From Eukaryota sp. TZLM1-RC (Eukaryota; Metamonada: BaSk clade), in assembly GCA_040285825.1 (NCBI GenBank), contig JAUPSS010000007.1, forward strand, positions 1,772,689-1,836,688: 64,000 nt of DNA, written 5' to 3'. Positions 1 to 11,283 of the stretch are shown here, piece after piece. The position numbers and the translations under genes are program-made. The notes beneath the pieces were generated by a model. That model was not told where the DNA came from, searched no databases, and saw nothing but the letters and a program-made list of their open reading frames with translations. The stretch's first letter is position 1. Each line of letters starts with the position of its first letter.

Positions 1-130
1 AAAAACAATTGGTAGATAAGGTTGTGCTTATTTAAATTTACTCTCTGACCTGAATACTAAAATTAAATTTGAGAAAGAATAAAAAAATCATTTAATATGT
101 ATAATTAATATTTATAGAACATACAATCTT

Positions 131-1411
131 CTAACTCATTCTAACCGAATACGACCCTTCACTTGCACCAGTAACGTATCGTACCCAACGAACACTTTCA
201 TATCCACTATTCTCAATTACTTTGAGAAATTGTACCTTGATTCCTGAAGCAGCGTACATTGGGATGGAAAAGTTCACAGTGGCAGGAGGCCGCACCCACT
301 TGATGGAAGTAGACTGAGTTGACAGTAGTTCAACATGAGAGGTGAGGACGAATTCTCTTTTTCCATGAAACTTTTTGATTTTCCAACTAATACCACCATT
401 CTCCATGTCATACGTCGCTTTTCCCCCTCCTTGACTGACAGAAGACGAAACTTTGGCAGTAGATGGTGGTACTGGAATCAACATATCAAAGCTATTTGCA
501 TGTTGGTGGGCACCAAAAGTAGATCGAACCACAACCATTAAATCCAGCTTATTTTGTCCAATTTCATTGATAACAATCTTACATACAAATGGTGGTTTTA
601 AAACCTCAGATACCCTATAAGACATTAATTCAAACTCGCCATCAGGGGGGATAAAGTTGACAGTTCGTTCTAATTCTAAATCAGAAAGTCGCACACATTG
701 AGCAAATGTCCAATCTTCAATGGATACTTGCTTTCCTGAAGTAGATCTGTTACCAGCAACCACTAACTTATCGTTCAGACCAAGTTTACATTCTGGCATT
801 CCCGAGAGCTGACTCTTAACTACAACTTTACCTTTAATATCACAGTTCAAGACTTCACCATCCACGGACATCATCATTGAAATGTTCTCAACAAAATCCA
901 TATAGATTTGGTTCTTTCTATGTTTAATACCTTGGGGTCTCCATGACACTTGCCCTGTTGCCTGAACTGTGACGTCTTCTGGCTGGGTCTTTTGGGACTT
1001 CCCTGCATTGGAAATAGTAAGACGTAAGATATCACCAGCAGTGTTCTGGGGGTATCCAAAGTCTATGGATTCATCAAGAAGTTCATAGAGAAGGACAAAG
1101 TTTGTTCGTATCGAGTCTTCAGTTATTTTACCACCAACGAACTGCTTGAATGTGTTCATCATTTGTTGGAGATATTCAAATACAGAGGCAGTGTTTGCAT
1201 TGGAGCGTGTAACAGCAACAAAGAAGACATTTTGTTCACGTATGTGGAAAAAAGTACATTGACCGAGTTTGGTGATTGGAGACCCAAACTCCTTGGCAGC
1301 GACAACTTTTGTACGGAAAAAGTCAGCTTCTGCACGGGATACATCACCACGGTAGCGACGCCAAATAAGAACTTCTCCTTTGGTGTTCAGTAAAAGTAAG
1401 GCGTTGATCAT
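131..1411 (-). CDS. AP2M1: AP-2 complex subunit mu (medium adaptin)
   Basis: Encodes 426 aa, close to the usual 430-440 aa of AP-2 mu. AP-2 mu binds Yxx-phi sorting signals and PIP2 and helps build clathrin coats at the plasma membrane. The N-terminal longin-like domain (about residues 1-140) contains NFVLLYELLDE and DFGYPQN, both family hallmarks. The linker keeps ATGQVSWR, in which T152 matches the threonine phosphorylated by AAK1 in animals. The mu homology domain (about 160-426) carries SGMPECKLGLND and NFIPPDGEFELMSYR, and the end is WVRYVTGASEGSYSVRMS. The match is closer to AP-2 than to AP-1 mu (start MINALLLLNTKGEVL, FIPPDGEFELM). It is a single exon, and the start Met sits at the normal family position. 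No break is visible. Confidence 0.95.
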   Translation of the reverse strand: MINALLLLNTKGEVLIWRRYRGDVSRAEADFFRTKVVAAKEFGSPITKLGQCTFFHIREQNVFFVAVTRSNANTASVFEYLQQMMNTFKQFVGGKITEDSIRTNFVLLYELLDESIDFGYPQNTAGDILRLTISNAGKSQKTQPEDVTVQATGQVSWRPQGIKHRKNQIYMDFVENISMMMSVDGEVLNCDIKGKVVVKSQLSGMPECKLGLNDKLVVAGNRSTSGKQVSIEDWTFAQCVRLSDLELERTVNFIPPDGEFELMSYRVSEVLKPPFVCKIVINEIGQNKLDLMVVVRSTFGAHQHANSFDMLIPVPPSTAKVSSSVSQGGGKATYDMENGGISWKIKKFHGKREFVLTSHVELLSTQSTSIKWVRPPATVNFSIPMYAASGIKVQFLKVIENSGYESVRWVRYVTGASEGSYSVRMS

Positions 1412-2566
1412 TGTTGCAAATGATGGCTAGGTCAAGGAATAAACGGTTAGTTGATAAAAATCTTGTCTAAGTCTAGTCTATAAAAATCTATTGGAATCCT
1501 TCTGTTCTCCACGCTGCTATGAGTTAAACCTATCCCCTTGAATTCAGGTTCGGACTCTTGAGAAAGACGATTTTCTGGTTAATAGCTTATTTCTGAACCT
1601 TCACTGTTTTGAATGTGCGTGGTTGATAATAATATTGCATGGTGATTAATATTTATATAATATAATATATATAATAATATACAATTTTAGTGACGGTAGT
1701 ATTATAGGTGATTTAAATTGTTACTAAAAGTGCTAATACTCACCACATAACTAATAATTCCAAAATAAATATTATCGATTCATGTTTTATTATATTGTTC
1801 GTTCAAGTGTTGGTAAATAGAATAGTGTTGGTGAAAGAAGTGGTGTGGTGAAAGAGGATTTTATAATTATGTGTACAAAACGAAAACCACAGTTGAGCTT
1901 TTCGAGATAATTTCGCATCCTGCCTGCTGAATTAAGATCTGGTTTCCCTCACAGTTCAGAGAACACGCTAAAGCTGTTTTATGTGGGATTTTGCAATTAT
2001 GGAATTGAACAAATTTAATTGATGTGGCAATGTCAGGGTTTGGGAACACATGTAATTGGTATGTTTCCTAACCGAAAAAACAAGCGGAGACACATCAGAT
2101 ACGTAAAAGTGGAAAACATGGAAACGTCTCGTGTTCCACTACAATGGCCATAATTTTTAGGTACATGTTGAGGACGGTTACGAGTAGAACAATTTGAGAT
2201 TAAGAAAATTGGCAATTCATCTGCACCTACTGAACAATAATCATAAATTTAGTGACTTTGTGCTAAATTGAACAAAGTTTAGCTTTAGAATAAAGTTTAA
2301 TGTACAAAAAGACCTTTTTATCAGTTGAAAATCATACAAATTTTGATCAACGAAACTGATAAATATCTGGTTGTTGATGCTTTACTGGGGTGATAGATAT
2401 TCACTGTCCATTTGTCAAGATTAAGTGGTTAAAAAGTGGCTTTATTCATCATTTTTTTGATGCTGATGCTGTGTTTTAGGAATTTCAAAAGCCTATTCAA
2501 TAAGCTTCAATGGATTAACAAACCAAAAACATCAAGCACAAAAATAAATTAATTAAAATAAATTAA
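1412..2566. other. Intergenic region between AP2M and PLRG1
   Basis: No gene is recognisable on either strand; the open frames are about 60 aa and look random. It holds AT-rich stretches (about 1640-1800) and a 25-bp sequence at 1488-1512 that recurs exactly at 23725-23749. The AP2M promoter must lie just right of 1411. Confidence 0.6.
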
Positions 2567-3829
2567 TTAAAAAAACACGTCTTCCTGTGGTCTAGTCCAG
2601 GTAATTTCACTCTTTTCAACCCCAGAATCGACTTTGAACAACTTTATTGTACCATCCCCACAAGCTGTAATCAATCTCGACTGTGATTGATCAAATGTCA
2701 CGTCATTGATTGACATTTCTGATCGTCGACACCCAGGAAAAGGTGCCAATAAATGTTGAAAGCAATGTCCCGAAAGGTAATCCCAGAAATACATCATTCC
2801 GTCCCTTCCTGTGCCAATCAACACGTCATCATCGCTGACAATCAACCTATTTATGACCGACCCTTTATGATCTTTATAATTACCCATTATCTTGCACTCA
2901 GGAAGTTTCCAAATTTTGGCAACATCAGAATCAGCACTAGCAAACGAATATAACCTGGGATGTATCACCACAGATCTTGGAGGTTTGGAGTGATGAGTCA
3001 ACGTTTGTTGGCATTTGGCCATTTTGAGGTCCCAAAGCTTAATGGTCAAATCAAATGAAGAAGATATAAGTTGTGGTTCTGCTTGCTGGGCTGCTATACT
3101 TGCCACCCCATCCAAATGTCCAGCAAGATTCATCACGGGCCGAGGACTCCTTAGGTCCCAGGCTTTGATGTCCTTATCCCTCCCAGCAGAAAAAAGGAGA
3201 GGTAAGGTTGGGTGGAGGACGAGAGAGGTGATTGTAGATGAGTGTCCAAAGAATGATCGCACTTTGGCATTGTTGTTGCTACTTAGGTCCCAAGCAAAGA
3301 TCTGTTTATCATCAGAGGAGCTGAAGAGAAGTGGCCATCGTTGATCTATAGCAAGGGAACGAACAGATGAAGTGTGTCCAGTCAGTGTTAATTTGACTTT
3401 ACCTAGAGCAAGATCCCATATTTTGATAGTAGAATCAGCCGAGCCAGAGCAGAAGAATTCATTCGACGAATCAACAATCACAGTGTTGACGACACCAGTG
3501 TGTGCTGCCATTACTTTGTAAGGTTTCCAGGGAGCATGCCATTTTGGTGGTGGATGTGATATTGCTGTGGTAGATGATATGGTAAGTGCTGTGGAAAATT
3601 GGGGTTTTGATGATTCAGGTTTGGTAACTATCTTCTCATGTGAAGAAAACCGATGTTTGGAAGTAGAAATAGTTGAATGTGCTATGCAATGTGAATACTC
3701 ATTACGTTGAGCTATTGAGCGTCTGATAGAGTGCGTTAGCATTCCCTCAATAAGTAAAAAAATTATTAACAAGAGAAGATGCGTGATCAACAATCCTTGA
3801 TGGGAAACGCTCACTACTGTGAATTTCAC
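2567..3829 (-). CDS. PLRG1: PLRG1/Prp46 spliceosomal WD40 protein
   Basis: 420 aa with a seven-bladed WD40 propeller from about residue 105 to the end. PLRG1/Prp46 belongs to the NineTeen complex that activates the spliceosome, in the nucleus. The diagnostic lead-in PPPKWHAPWKPYKVMAAHTG is present, followed by GSADSTIKIWDLALGKVKLT, SSSDDKQIFAWDL, SAGRDKDIKAWDL, SSSFDLTIKLWDL and a last blade with FDQSQSRLITACGDGTIKLF, matching PLRG1 blade by blade. The longest frame begins with a hydrophobic stretch (about residues 12-30) that does not suit a nuclear splicing factor. Translation may start at Met30 (near 3742), or the true 5' exon lies upstream. The N-terminal region is shorter than in animal PLRG1 (about 510 aa). 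Core call is firm; the start is uncertain. Confidence 0.93.
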   Translation of the reverse strand: MKFTVVSVSHQGLLITHLLLLIIFLLIEGMLTHSIRRSIAQRNEYSHCIAHSTISTSKHRFSSHEKIVTKPESSKPQFSTALTISSTTAISHPPPKWHAPWKPYKVMAAHTGVVNTVIVDSSNEFFCSGSADSTIKIWDLALGKVKLTLTGHTSSVRSLAIDQRWPLLFSSSDDKQIFAWDLSSNNNAKVRSFFGHSSTITSLVLHPTLPLLFSAGRDKDIKAWDLRSPRPVMNLAGHLDGVASIAAQQAEPQLISSSFDLTIKLWDLKMAKCQQTLTHHSKPPRSVVIHPRLYSFASADSDVAKIWKLPECKIMGNYKDHKGSVINRLIVSDDDVLIGTGRDGMMYFWDYLSGHCFQHLLAPFPGCRRSEMSINDVTFDQSQSRLITACGDGTIKLFKVDSGVEKSEITWTRPQEDVFF

Positions 3830-4089
3830 ATATCATGAATTCCCCTGTGAAATTCACTCCTGTTTTCAACTTTCTCAATGTCTACTCACAGGCTGTAAGA
3901 GACATGTAGCGTCATTTGACAAAGACAATCATGATCTTCATCAATGGGCTACCTCACTTAAATGCACCTACTGCTTTCACAGAACAAAGCCTCGCGACTT
4001 GATGTATCTAAGTAGATCTACCAAATGCTACTAAGGCATTTGTAGATCGGTCTCAAAAGTTTTAGTTTCTGTATGCTCACGTTCCCTAT

Positions 4090-6039
4090 TCATCTCCTCA
4101 ACAGAGCATCTGGCCAAATGTATCTTTCCGGCCACAATTCCGCTTTCTTCTTAATTTGAATATTTTTTGCAGCGGAAATATCTCTGTCATATACTATTTG
4201 ACACTCAGTACAAATACGCATTTGCCATGATCCTGCTTGAATATTCTCGGCCATGCAACAACTGGACAGTTTGCTTGTATTAAATTCACTGGTTGACAAG
4301 TGCTTCACGTCCTTTTGATAACACAACCATTTTCTGAAAGCCCTTGCTGATCCATATCGATTGACTTTTTGGCAATGAGAGGGGAAATTAGCAGAACCCA
4401 CAGCAAGATAGAGTTTATCAGGATGTCCAGCCAGCCTTTGAAATTTGTTGAGAGTCTCTCTGAACCGTCTCTCTTTTCGTCTGCGGTTATCAAATTTAAT
4501 TATTTTCCATTTCTGGCGATTACTTTCCAAATACACTTTCCTCCTGACCAAATTCCAATGGTTCAAATATTGGTTGAAATTTTGAACGGAATATTGGTTG
4601 GGAGAGTGTTTACTGGGTGAAGGTTTTGTCATGTATCTTCTGCCAGTTGGACAAGGGATAACTCCACATTGATTATCATCTAATAAGTAACCACATAATC
4701 CTGATTGTCCCAGATCAACACCAATAAGGGGCCTTTCAGGTAAAATTTCGACTGGATGTCTACCTTTTCGACGGGGCATTTTTTAGTGCCCTTTAACTGT
4801 GTTTCTCTGGTTTTTTGGGCCTCAGGGTCACTTTTCATTTCATTTTTTGATCTTCTTTTCTTTTTCGGTGGTTCATCCAGCTCATCTGTGTTTTCTGAGT
4901 CATTATTTTTACCTTCAAAGGTCAAAAGCATTTCATTACCATTAGTTTTCAATAAAATATTTTTAAATATGTTTTTTAAACTTTTTCTGTCGATATTGAA
5001 TTTTTGGTAAGGACATTGATTGAATATTCAGACATGTATTTTTGATAAACTTTGTTTTCGAAGATGATCCTGCAATAAGTGGAATTTTTTTCACAGAGTG
5101 GAAAACATGTGAAGGTACCTCATGAAATTTTGAACCTTTATGAGAAGCTAAAGGTATTATTCTAAATTTCTTCCAGCAATGCATATGAGAAAAGAAAGTG
5201 AGTAAGTATTGTGAAATTTTAAGATTAAAGAGAAAAAGCTCACCAATTTCCTTTGATGAAAAGGTGATTTTATCATGTGAGGACAGTAGGGAGGCAGTGG
5301 TAGGAAATCTTTGAAGGAGATTCAAGATAAACTTACATGCATTTAATAAAAAGAATCTTTCTCTTGAATTATTCAAATCGAAATTGATGTAGTATTCAAG
5401 AACAGAATCAACAACTACTTCCTCGGGTTGGGCTAATGGTTCATCTGGCAAAAGAGAGAGAATATTATTTGCAAAGACATTTGTTTTATCCAGGGCTCTA
5501 CAATGAGCACGAATAAAGTTTTTTGTCCAGGATTGACAAATTTTAGGTAAACTTGTCTTCACGTTAGACGCCAATTGACGAGCCCGACAAGCAAGGTAAG
5601 AAGAAAGCCCTTTTCTATTGATAAAATTACAATTCTGAGAATGCAGCCAAGCATTGAGAAAAAGATTGAATAAATTTCTGTAAGGCACTAAAGAATTTTC
5701 CCACAATGAAACAAGAGACCTGTCTTGTGGGCATTCTGGAAGAAATCCATTGTAAAAGATATGGAGTAATTGGCGTTGGCCTTTAGATGTGGATGGCTTT
5801 GGAAAAGAACCAGTGGTGATGACGGTCATAAACAGATACCATACATCCTGTTCCACTAAAGCTCTAGATGCCAACGGAAAATTTAGAAGAAAAGATTGAA
5901 GCAATAAAGAAGCTTCATGACAAATCTCGGTGACCAAAGGAAGGTCAGTCCGAATTTGTTGCACCGCTGCAGGGGTCAGCAACGAGTTCAGTGCACAAGA
6001 CCGAGTGAATACACATGACACAGAGTGGGTGTCTGTCAT
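4090..6039 (-). pseudogene. Fanzor (TnpB-like RNA-guided nuclease), lineage a, frame-broken
   Basis: Three collinear pieces read as one protein of about 680 aa. The first, 6039-4963 (358 aa), is the helical N-terminal part. The second, 4952-4680, carries an acidic linker and a nuclear localisation signal (PPKKKRRSK). The third, 4779-4090 (229 aa), holds the RuvC core: RuvC-I RPLIGVDLGQSG, a RuvC-II-like LYLAVGSANF, the TSKLSSCC...RICTECQ zinc ribbon and RuvC-III YDRDISAAKNIQ. Fanzors are eukaryotic relatives of TnpB that cut DNA with an RNA guide. Pieces one and three share a frame; piece two is in another. The second junction coincides with a T6 run at 4779-4784, suggesting a one-base indel. 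The first junction is a stop near 4963 (an unspliced intron cannot be excluded). The first zinc pair is CC rather than CxxC. Catalytic Asp residues of RuvC-I and III are visible. Confidence 0.8.
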
Positions 6040-6230
6040 GTAGTGAGAATAAAGAACTCATCTATCAAATTTTACACTTCTCACCCTATTTTCGACTTCT
6101 GGTTGCCTGTTCTGGGAGGTTTTTAACCCTCAACTTGGTTTTGGGAGGTTTTCACTATTCCCACACTTTCCCCTCACTTCATAAACTAGGTTCTTATTTC
6201 CCTCACTTAACTTCTTTTTTCGAGCTTTAG

Positions 6231-6603
6231 GACTCCCCTGTAATCTTTCAACTTCTTTCTATTACTCTTTCAGTTCATACCCCACTACTGGCCCTCCACA
6301 AACTGCAACTTATGCTCTACCACCGACGCCTCAACCGGTACAGTCCATGTACACACCTCATGCTCCTCGCTCATCCGGTAATAATACCAGGAAAACTTTC
6401 CTTGACAGCTCTGATTGGAAGTTAAACAAAACTGTTAGTCATTCATCAAACAAAACACTTCTGTCCCTAGCGTTTCACTTGGTTTGAAGCTTTGTAATGG
6501 CATGTCGAAGGAAAATGTTAACATTGAGCTAGACGAACGAGAGTTGGAAGCCTTTTTCAATAATGTTGAAGAAGATATCTCTGTTCATTTAGACAATCTG
6601 TAA
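6231..6603 (+). other. Possible 3' exons of an unrecognised gene
   Basis: Two open stretches in different frames look coding. At about 6273-6460 there is a Pro/Thr-rich stretch (TTGPPQTATYALPPTPQPV). At about 6439-6603 there is an acidic tail ending EEDISVHLDNL then TAA. A plausible short intron (GTAATC...TTTCAG, 6240-6273) precedes the first stretch. No single splice choice that I tried joins the two in frame, and no 5' end is seen. It may be an intron-rich small gene or a decayed one. No family was recognised. Confidence 0.3.
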
Positions 6604-6801
6604 TAAAGTAAGTTATTTTGTAAATAAATAGTTTATATTGTTTGTTGTTTATTTGAACATTATTGGCACGTTTTTATGCTAAAAAGCTCCTGAACTGATT
6701 TGGTATTGGTTTTGGGGGAGGTTTTGGGGAGAACTAAATTTTGGAATGCTAAAAACTCCATCAGTTCACTGTTTTTTTTTCGTTTTTCGTTTGGTAATTT
6801 G

Positions 6802-7560
6802 ATGAGTACAAATAGAAGGCGTTCTGTTTCGAAAACGCCTCCTAAAACAGTAGGTTCCCCATCTGTTTCCACTCATTCTTCACCATCTCTCACGTCAAAA
6901 TCGTTGTCTAGGTCTTTTTCCCCTGTTGATCTTGAACATGCTCGCTCTTCTCTATCTGAATTACAATCACTCTTAAAAAAACAAAAGCTGAAGACATCGG
7001 CTATCAGAGATCGTCTAACAAAAACGGCAACTCCCTTACGTTCTTTAGAGACCACCCACTGCGAGGACTCACTTAACAGCATTTCAACTCTCCTTTCCAA
7101 ATACAATCCTTCTTTCGTTTCCCCCAATTATACCTTAACATCTCCTCTCCGAACACCTTCTTGTCCCTCTCCGAGCCAATCACTTCCTTCCTCCTCCTCC
7201 CCAGTGTCTGGTCAGATGGATTCACTGTCTTTGCCACCTATACCTTCTTCACAACCTGACTGTCCTAAATCAAATAATGAATTTGAACCAATAGAGTCAC
7301 CAAAGCGCCGATTTTCAACAAACAGTTTTCAACCCTCATATGACGAATTGGTTTCCTTTTGTAACGGTTTGGAATGTGAGAACACCAGACTCAAACAGAA
7401 AATGACTCAAATGGCAAATAATCATTCAGAAAGCAATCAGAATCAGAACAAATTATTGAAAGCTACTTTGACTGAATTATCCTCATTAATGGACAGGATT
7501 CAATATTTAGAAAAAGAATTAAAGCGAAGTTCAGGGAGTAATGTTCATAGTCCTTGTTGA
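6802..7560 (+). CDS. Ser-rich protein with C-terminal coiled coil, unknown
   Basis: I do not recognise a family. From the preferred start (MSTNRRRSVSKTPPK) it encodes 252 aa. An in-frame extension to 6700 adds a low-complexity Phe-rich stretch and is less likely to be translated. Residues 1-60 are basic and Ser/Thr-rich with several SP/TP sites. A short helix follows (about 45-65, LSELQSLLKKQKLK), then a long Ser/Pro-rich disordered segment (about 100-175). The end is a coiled coil (about 190-245, with LECENTRLKQKMTQM and MDRIQYLEKELKR). Such a layout suits a cytoskeletal or phospho-regulated scaffold, which is only an inference. It is one exon with strong host-like codon use. Confidence 0.6.
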   Translation: MSTNRRRSVSKTPPKTVGSPSVSTHSSPSLTSKSLSRSFSPVDLEHARSSLSELQSLLKKQKLKTSAIRDRLTKTATPLRSLETTHCEDSLNSISTLLSKYNPSFVSPNYTLTSPLRTPSCPSPSQSLPSSSSPVSGQMDSLSLPPIPSSQPDCPKSNNEFEPIESPKRRFSTNSFQPSYDELVSFCNGLECENTRLKQKMTQMANNHSESNQNQNKLLKATLTELSSLMDRIQYLEKELKRSSGSNVHSPC

Positions 7561-8121
7561 TTTCTTTATTTTTTCTTGTGTAGCTTTTTCAACAAGGTTT
7601 TTGTATTATTAGTTGTTAATTTCTTTGTATACTTTTAATTTATTTTATTTTCTTGTTCTTTTAGGAATTCGTTTTAAATAAATTCTTGGATTATTTAATG
7701 AATGAACTCAGCTAGTAAAATATATAACCATAGTCAGCTTGCTACATTACGAAAACGAGAATAGAATAATCAGTTCCAAGTTTTTTTCGTCTCTTGTAGG
7801 AGAAGTTTGAGAATTGATGGATAGATTCTTATGTAGCGCTCTTGAATTCAATTCACCATGATTATTGCATTATTTCGGACTTTTCATCGAATATGAGAAG
7901 CAATGTCGAAAAAATAGGAGGATCAGTATTTTGTGAAGGAAATCTTTTGAGGTTTACAATTTTCAGGAATATCGGTCGAATCCAATTCTAGACTTCTACA
8001 ATTCTAGACCTTTCTTATGGGGCTATCTTTTGACCTTCTTTTGACATCTCCTGACATCTCCAATTGGTTCATTAATTTTTATCCCATTTGATTTACTTTT
8101 AGTAGTTAGTAGAAGAGGCGT
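7561..8121. other. Intergenic, with decayed retroelement tail
   Basis: No intact gene. About 7855-7960 resembles, with several changes, the 3' coding tail of family B retroelements (compare 17165-17250), so it is probably an old 5'-truncated copy. The rest is AT-rich and shows nothing recognisable. Confidence 0.35.
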
Positions 8122-8400
8122 GACTATTCAGACGAACTTGCACTTGAAGCAACTAGTGCTATTGAGAGTCATGAGTGGTGGCTCATGCTTGGTAGCTCAA
8201 CCCCAGAGCTTCAAAGATTAGCTGTAAGGGTACTGAGTACAGTCGTAACAGCGTCTGCTGGTGAACGCTTTTGGAGTATATATTTGTTTATTCACAACCA
8301 CAGACGTAACAGACTTATTCCTGTCAGAGCCAGAAATCTTGTTTTCGTGTATATAAATTTGCAGCTTCTGGAAAAGAAGTATGTAGATTTTGACGAATAA
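8122..8400 (+). pseudogene. hAT transposase C-terminal fragment
   Basis: Only the last 90 or so residues of a hAT-family transposase remain. They include SHEWWLMLGSSTPELQRLA and VVTASAGERFWS, then NHRRNRLIP and a helical end, which is the hAT C-terminal dimerisation domain (normally W..Y....P.L..LA, then ER.FS and R..L). No catalytic DDE region is present upstream; the sequence before 8122 is not coding. It lies directly 5' of a truncated non-LTR retroelement. Confidence 0.75.
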
Positions 8401-8508
8401 TAAGTGGAATATTTCATCCTTCTGGAAATATTTTGCTCGAAAAAACAAAAATTGTTTTAAAAAAAATTTGGAAATAGAAAAATTGTAAAATCAAAAATTT
8501 GCCGAAAA

Positions 8509-11008
8509 TTGTGCTTACGTGGTCGTTATGGTGCCGCAAAGCAGTCCTTGTTTTCCTCTTCTTTGGCTGATGCAAACTCTGATACCCTTGAAAAACTTCA
8601 AAAGTTGCATTCTCAAGAAAATTTCAAGTGCAGCAAGCCTGATGTGTGTCCTTTTTGGATTGAAAATCCTATTAGTGCAATTGAAGTTCTTCAAGCTATT
8701 CAAAAATTACCAAAGGGGAAAGCAGCAGGCCCATCTGGAATTTCTTTTGATCTCTTAAAAATAGCGTGTTCCAGTGCTCCCGAAATTGCTGATGATCTAG
8801 CCCATTATTTTCAACAAATAATTGTTTTGAAAATTAATCCTCCATTTGAATTACTCGCTGCACGTCTGATTGCTTTAGTAAAGCCTGGAAACGGAATTAA
8901 ACCTGATGGAATACGCCCAATTGCTGTTGGTGAATCTCTTTCTCGTTTGCTGGCATCAATTGTGTTCGATCGTGTCAAAGACAAAGCTTCTACATTTTTG
9001 AATCCTCATCAATTTGGAATCAGAACAATTGATGGTGCTTTTGTTGCTGCTATTGCCTCTGATACCTTTTTTAATGCATAGGAAAATAATTTTATTTTTA
9101 ATCTCAACTTTAAAATGCTTTTAATTCTGTAAAGTGAGAAGCAATTTTTGAAGTTATTAAATCTGATTTTCCTGAGCTATCGAGTTTTTTCTACCATTTT
9201 TATGGGAAAGAATCAGATTTAATTTATAATTCATTTGGTCTTAAATCATCTTCTGGAGTGAAGCAGGGAGATCCTTTAGGCCCATTATTGTTTTGTTTAG
9301 CTATTCACAAAACTTTAAATATCATTAAGCAAAAATACCCATCTATAAAAATAGTTGCTTATATGGATGATATATCCTTGATTGGTTCATTTGATTTACT
9401 AGAATTGGTTGCGCAAGAAATTGCCGATTCATATGAAAATATTGGGCTTCATCTTAATGCGAGCAAATGCCTTCTGATTGGCTCTTCTGCTCAAGACCTC
9501 GTGATAAACGATTCTATTGTCCCTTTTACTAATTATAGTAGTGATGCTTTTAAGTTCCTTGGTTGTTGGTTAGGAAACGTGCCTCAAATTCAGAATGAAT
9601 TGCAAGTTATTTTGGAAAAAATGAAAATTGAACTTGATTCAATTTCTTCTTTAGATATAGAAAAACATATTAAATTTTTCATGCTTAAAATTTGCTACAC
9701 TGGGAGAATAACCCACATTTTGAGATCTTGTGCTCCTTCCACAGCATTAGATTTTTGTCGTTCTTTTAATTCATTGAGAACAGAATTTTTTGCTGATTTA
9801 TTGGATGTAGAACCAGGAATGTTGAAAAGCCACTTATTTTCTTCAGCAAATTTGGGTGGTATTGGATTTACTAAATCTTCAATTTTGTGTCAATCAGCAT
9901 TCTTGGGTGGTGGCAAAAATTTTATTTATGAATTTTCTCGTAGATTTCCTGATGATTCTCATCTGTTAGTTCCCAATTGCAGTCCCTATTTGTATGAGTT
10001 ATCTTGTGAACTTGAAAAATTGCCGCCACAAATTTGGACCAAATGTTTTCCTCAATCAATTCAAGAAATTCCAAACCGATCTCTTTTTAATTTACAGTTT
10101 TGCTGTAAAAAGCTGCAACAAAAATTGTCAAAGATTATTGAAAGCTTGGATTATGATGTTAGACTTGGCTTGGCCAAGAAAAAGAATCCCGCTTTTGCAA
10201 ATCGTTTACAAGATATGTGTGATAGTACTTCTTCTGCCTTAGTAACAACAATTCCTCAAGTTTATGACACTCTCGTAACTGATTTAGACTGGACTTTGAA
10301 TATGAGATTTCGTTCCTTTATATGGCCTGATAATTTACCTCATAATTTAATTTGTAAATGTTCTGGAAAAATTACAATTACACATTTGTTAAATTGTAAA
10401 CATCTTATTTCTTTCAGAAGCAAGGTTCACGATGCTGTGGGGGGCCAATAATATTGTATGTGTAAGTCTAATAGAATTGAATCCTTTTTGGAACCTCTGT
10501 TATCAAATCTGTTTGATGCTGAAGATGATTTACTTAAGAGTAATGGAGGTGATGTCATAATATCTGGATTAGATGTAACCTTCATTTTATTGGAAGTAAT
10601 GTCTGCTGTTCCTTTAATGCCTCAAATCAAAGGCTTGCAAATTCTGAAATTCACAGTCCTCTTTCAAATACTGAAAATTTCAAAATCAAAAAATACAATG
10701 AACCTTTGTCCAAATTGTCCACCCAACATCATGCAAAATACAATTTGTATCCATTTGTATTTTCTCTATTTGGTTCACTTGCTCCCACGGCTATACGATT
10801 TTTGGCAGATTTTGAAATGATTGTAAAGAGAAGAACTAACAGACATTTTAACAGATTGTTTTGGCAAAATAGAATTGTGTTTTCTATTTTTAAGGGGATG
10901 TTGAAGATGGTTTCTGATGCTTTGCTGTCTCTTGGATCTCACTATGAGAGAGTTGCATCTAGTGTTTTTGTTTTGGGAGAGATGGATTTTTTAGATGTTG
11001 ATTTATAG
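8509..11008 (+). pseudogene. R2/CRE-like non-LTR retrotransposon, family A, longest copy
   Basis: The most complete family A copy, still 5'-truncated and broken. The RT fingers are at 8509-9081 (LPKGKAAGPSGISFDLLK, then RPIAVGESLSRLLA). A frame-damaged gap of about 180 bp follows. The RT palm/thumb is at 9258-10451, with GVKQGDPLGPLLF at its edge and the catalytic AYMDDISLIG. A zinc-finger-like CxC...HLLNCKH motif is near 10365-10430. The endonuclease region follows in pieces at 10458-11008. Other copies show that region as an (R)GDV/ADL...VVDVVSVD pattern, consistent with a PD-(D/E)xK restriction-like endonuclease. The product would reverse-transcribe its RNA at a nicked target. At least four disabling stops or frameshifts are seen. 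No N-terminal DNA-binding domain is present. Confidence 0.8.
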
Positions 11009-11283
11009 GTTTTGAATAAAATTAAAATTAAATAAACAAAAAGATTTTGACGATTACGTCGTTAACAATTCTATTTAAACAATCTGTTACAGCTTGAAGT
11101 TCAACGTGAAAAAGAGTTGGTAGACATTTCTCAGCGAGATTCACTTGACATTTCGCATTCTTCTAACATCATGCAGCAAAACGAGAAAAAGAATAACAAA
11201 ATAACGGACCCGGTTTCCACCTCTTCATTCAACCTGGTCTTCTTTCCGAACTGCTCAGTTGGAAGCTTTGAAAAAAAAAACAA
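11009..11283. other. Spacer between retroelement and Fanzor copy b1
   Basis: AT-rich, no convincing coding signal. It probably contains the retroelement 3' UTR (an AATAAA-like run near 11015-11035) and the decayed 5' part of the Fanzor. Confidence 0.4.
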
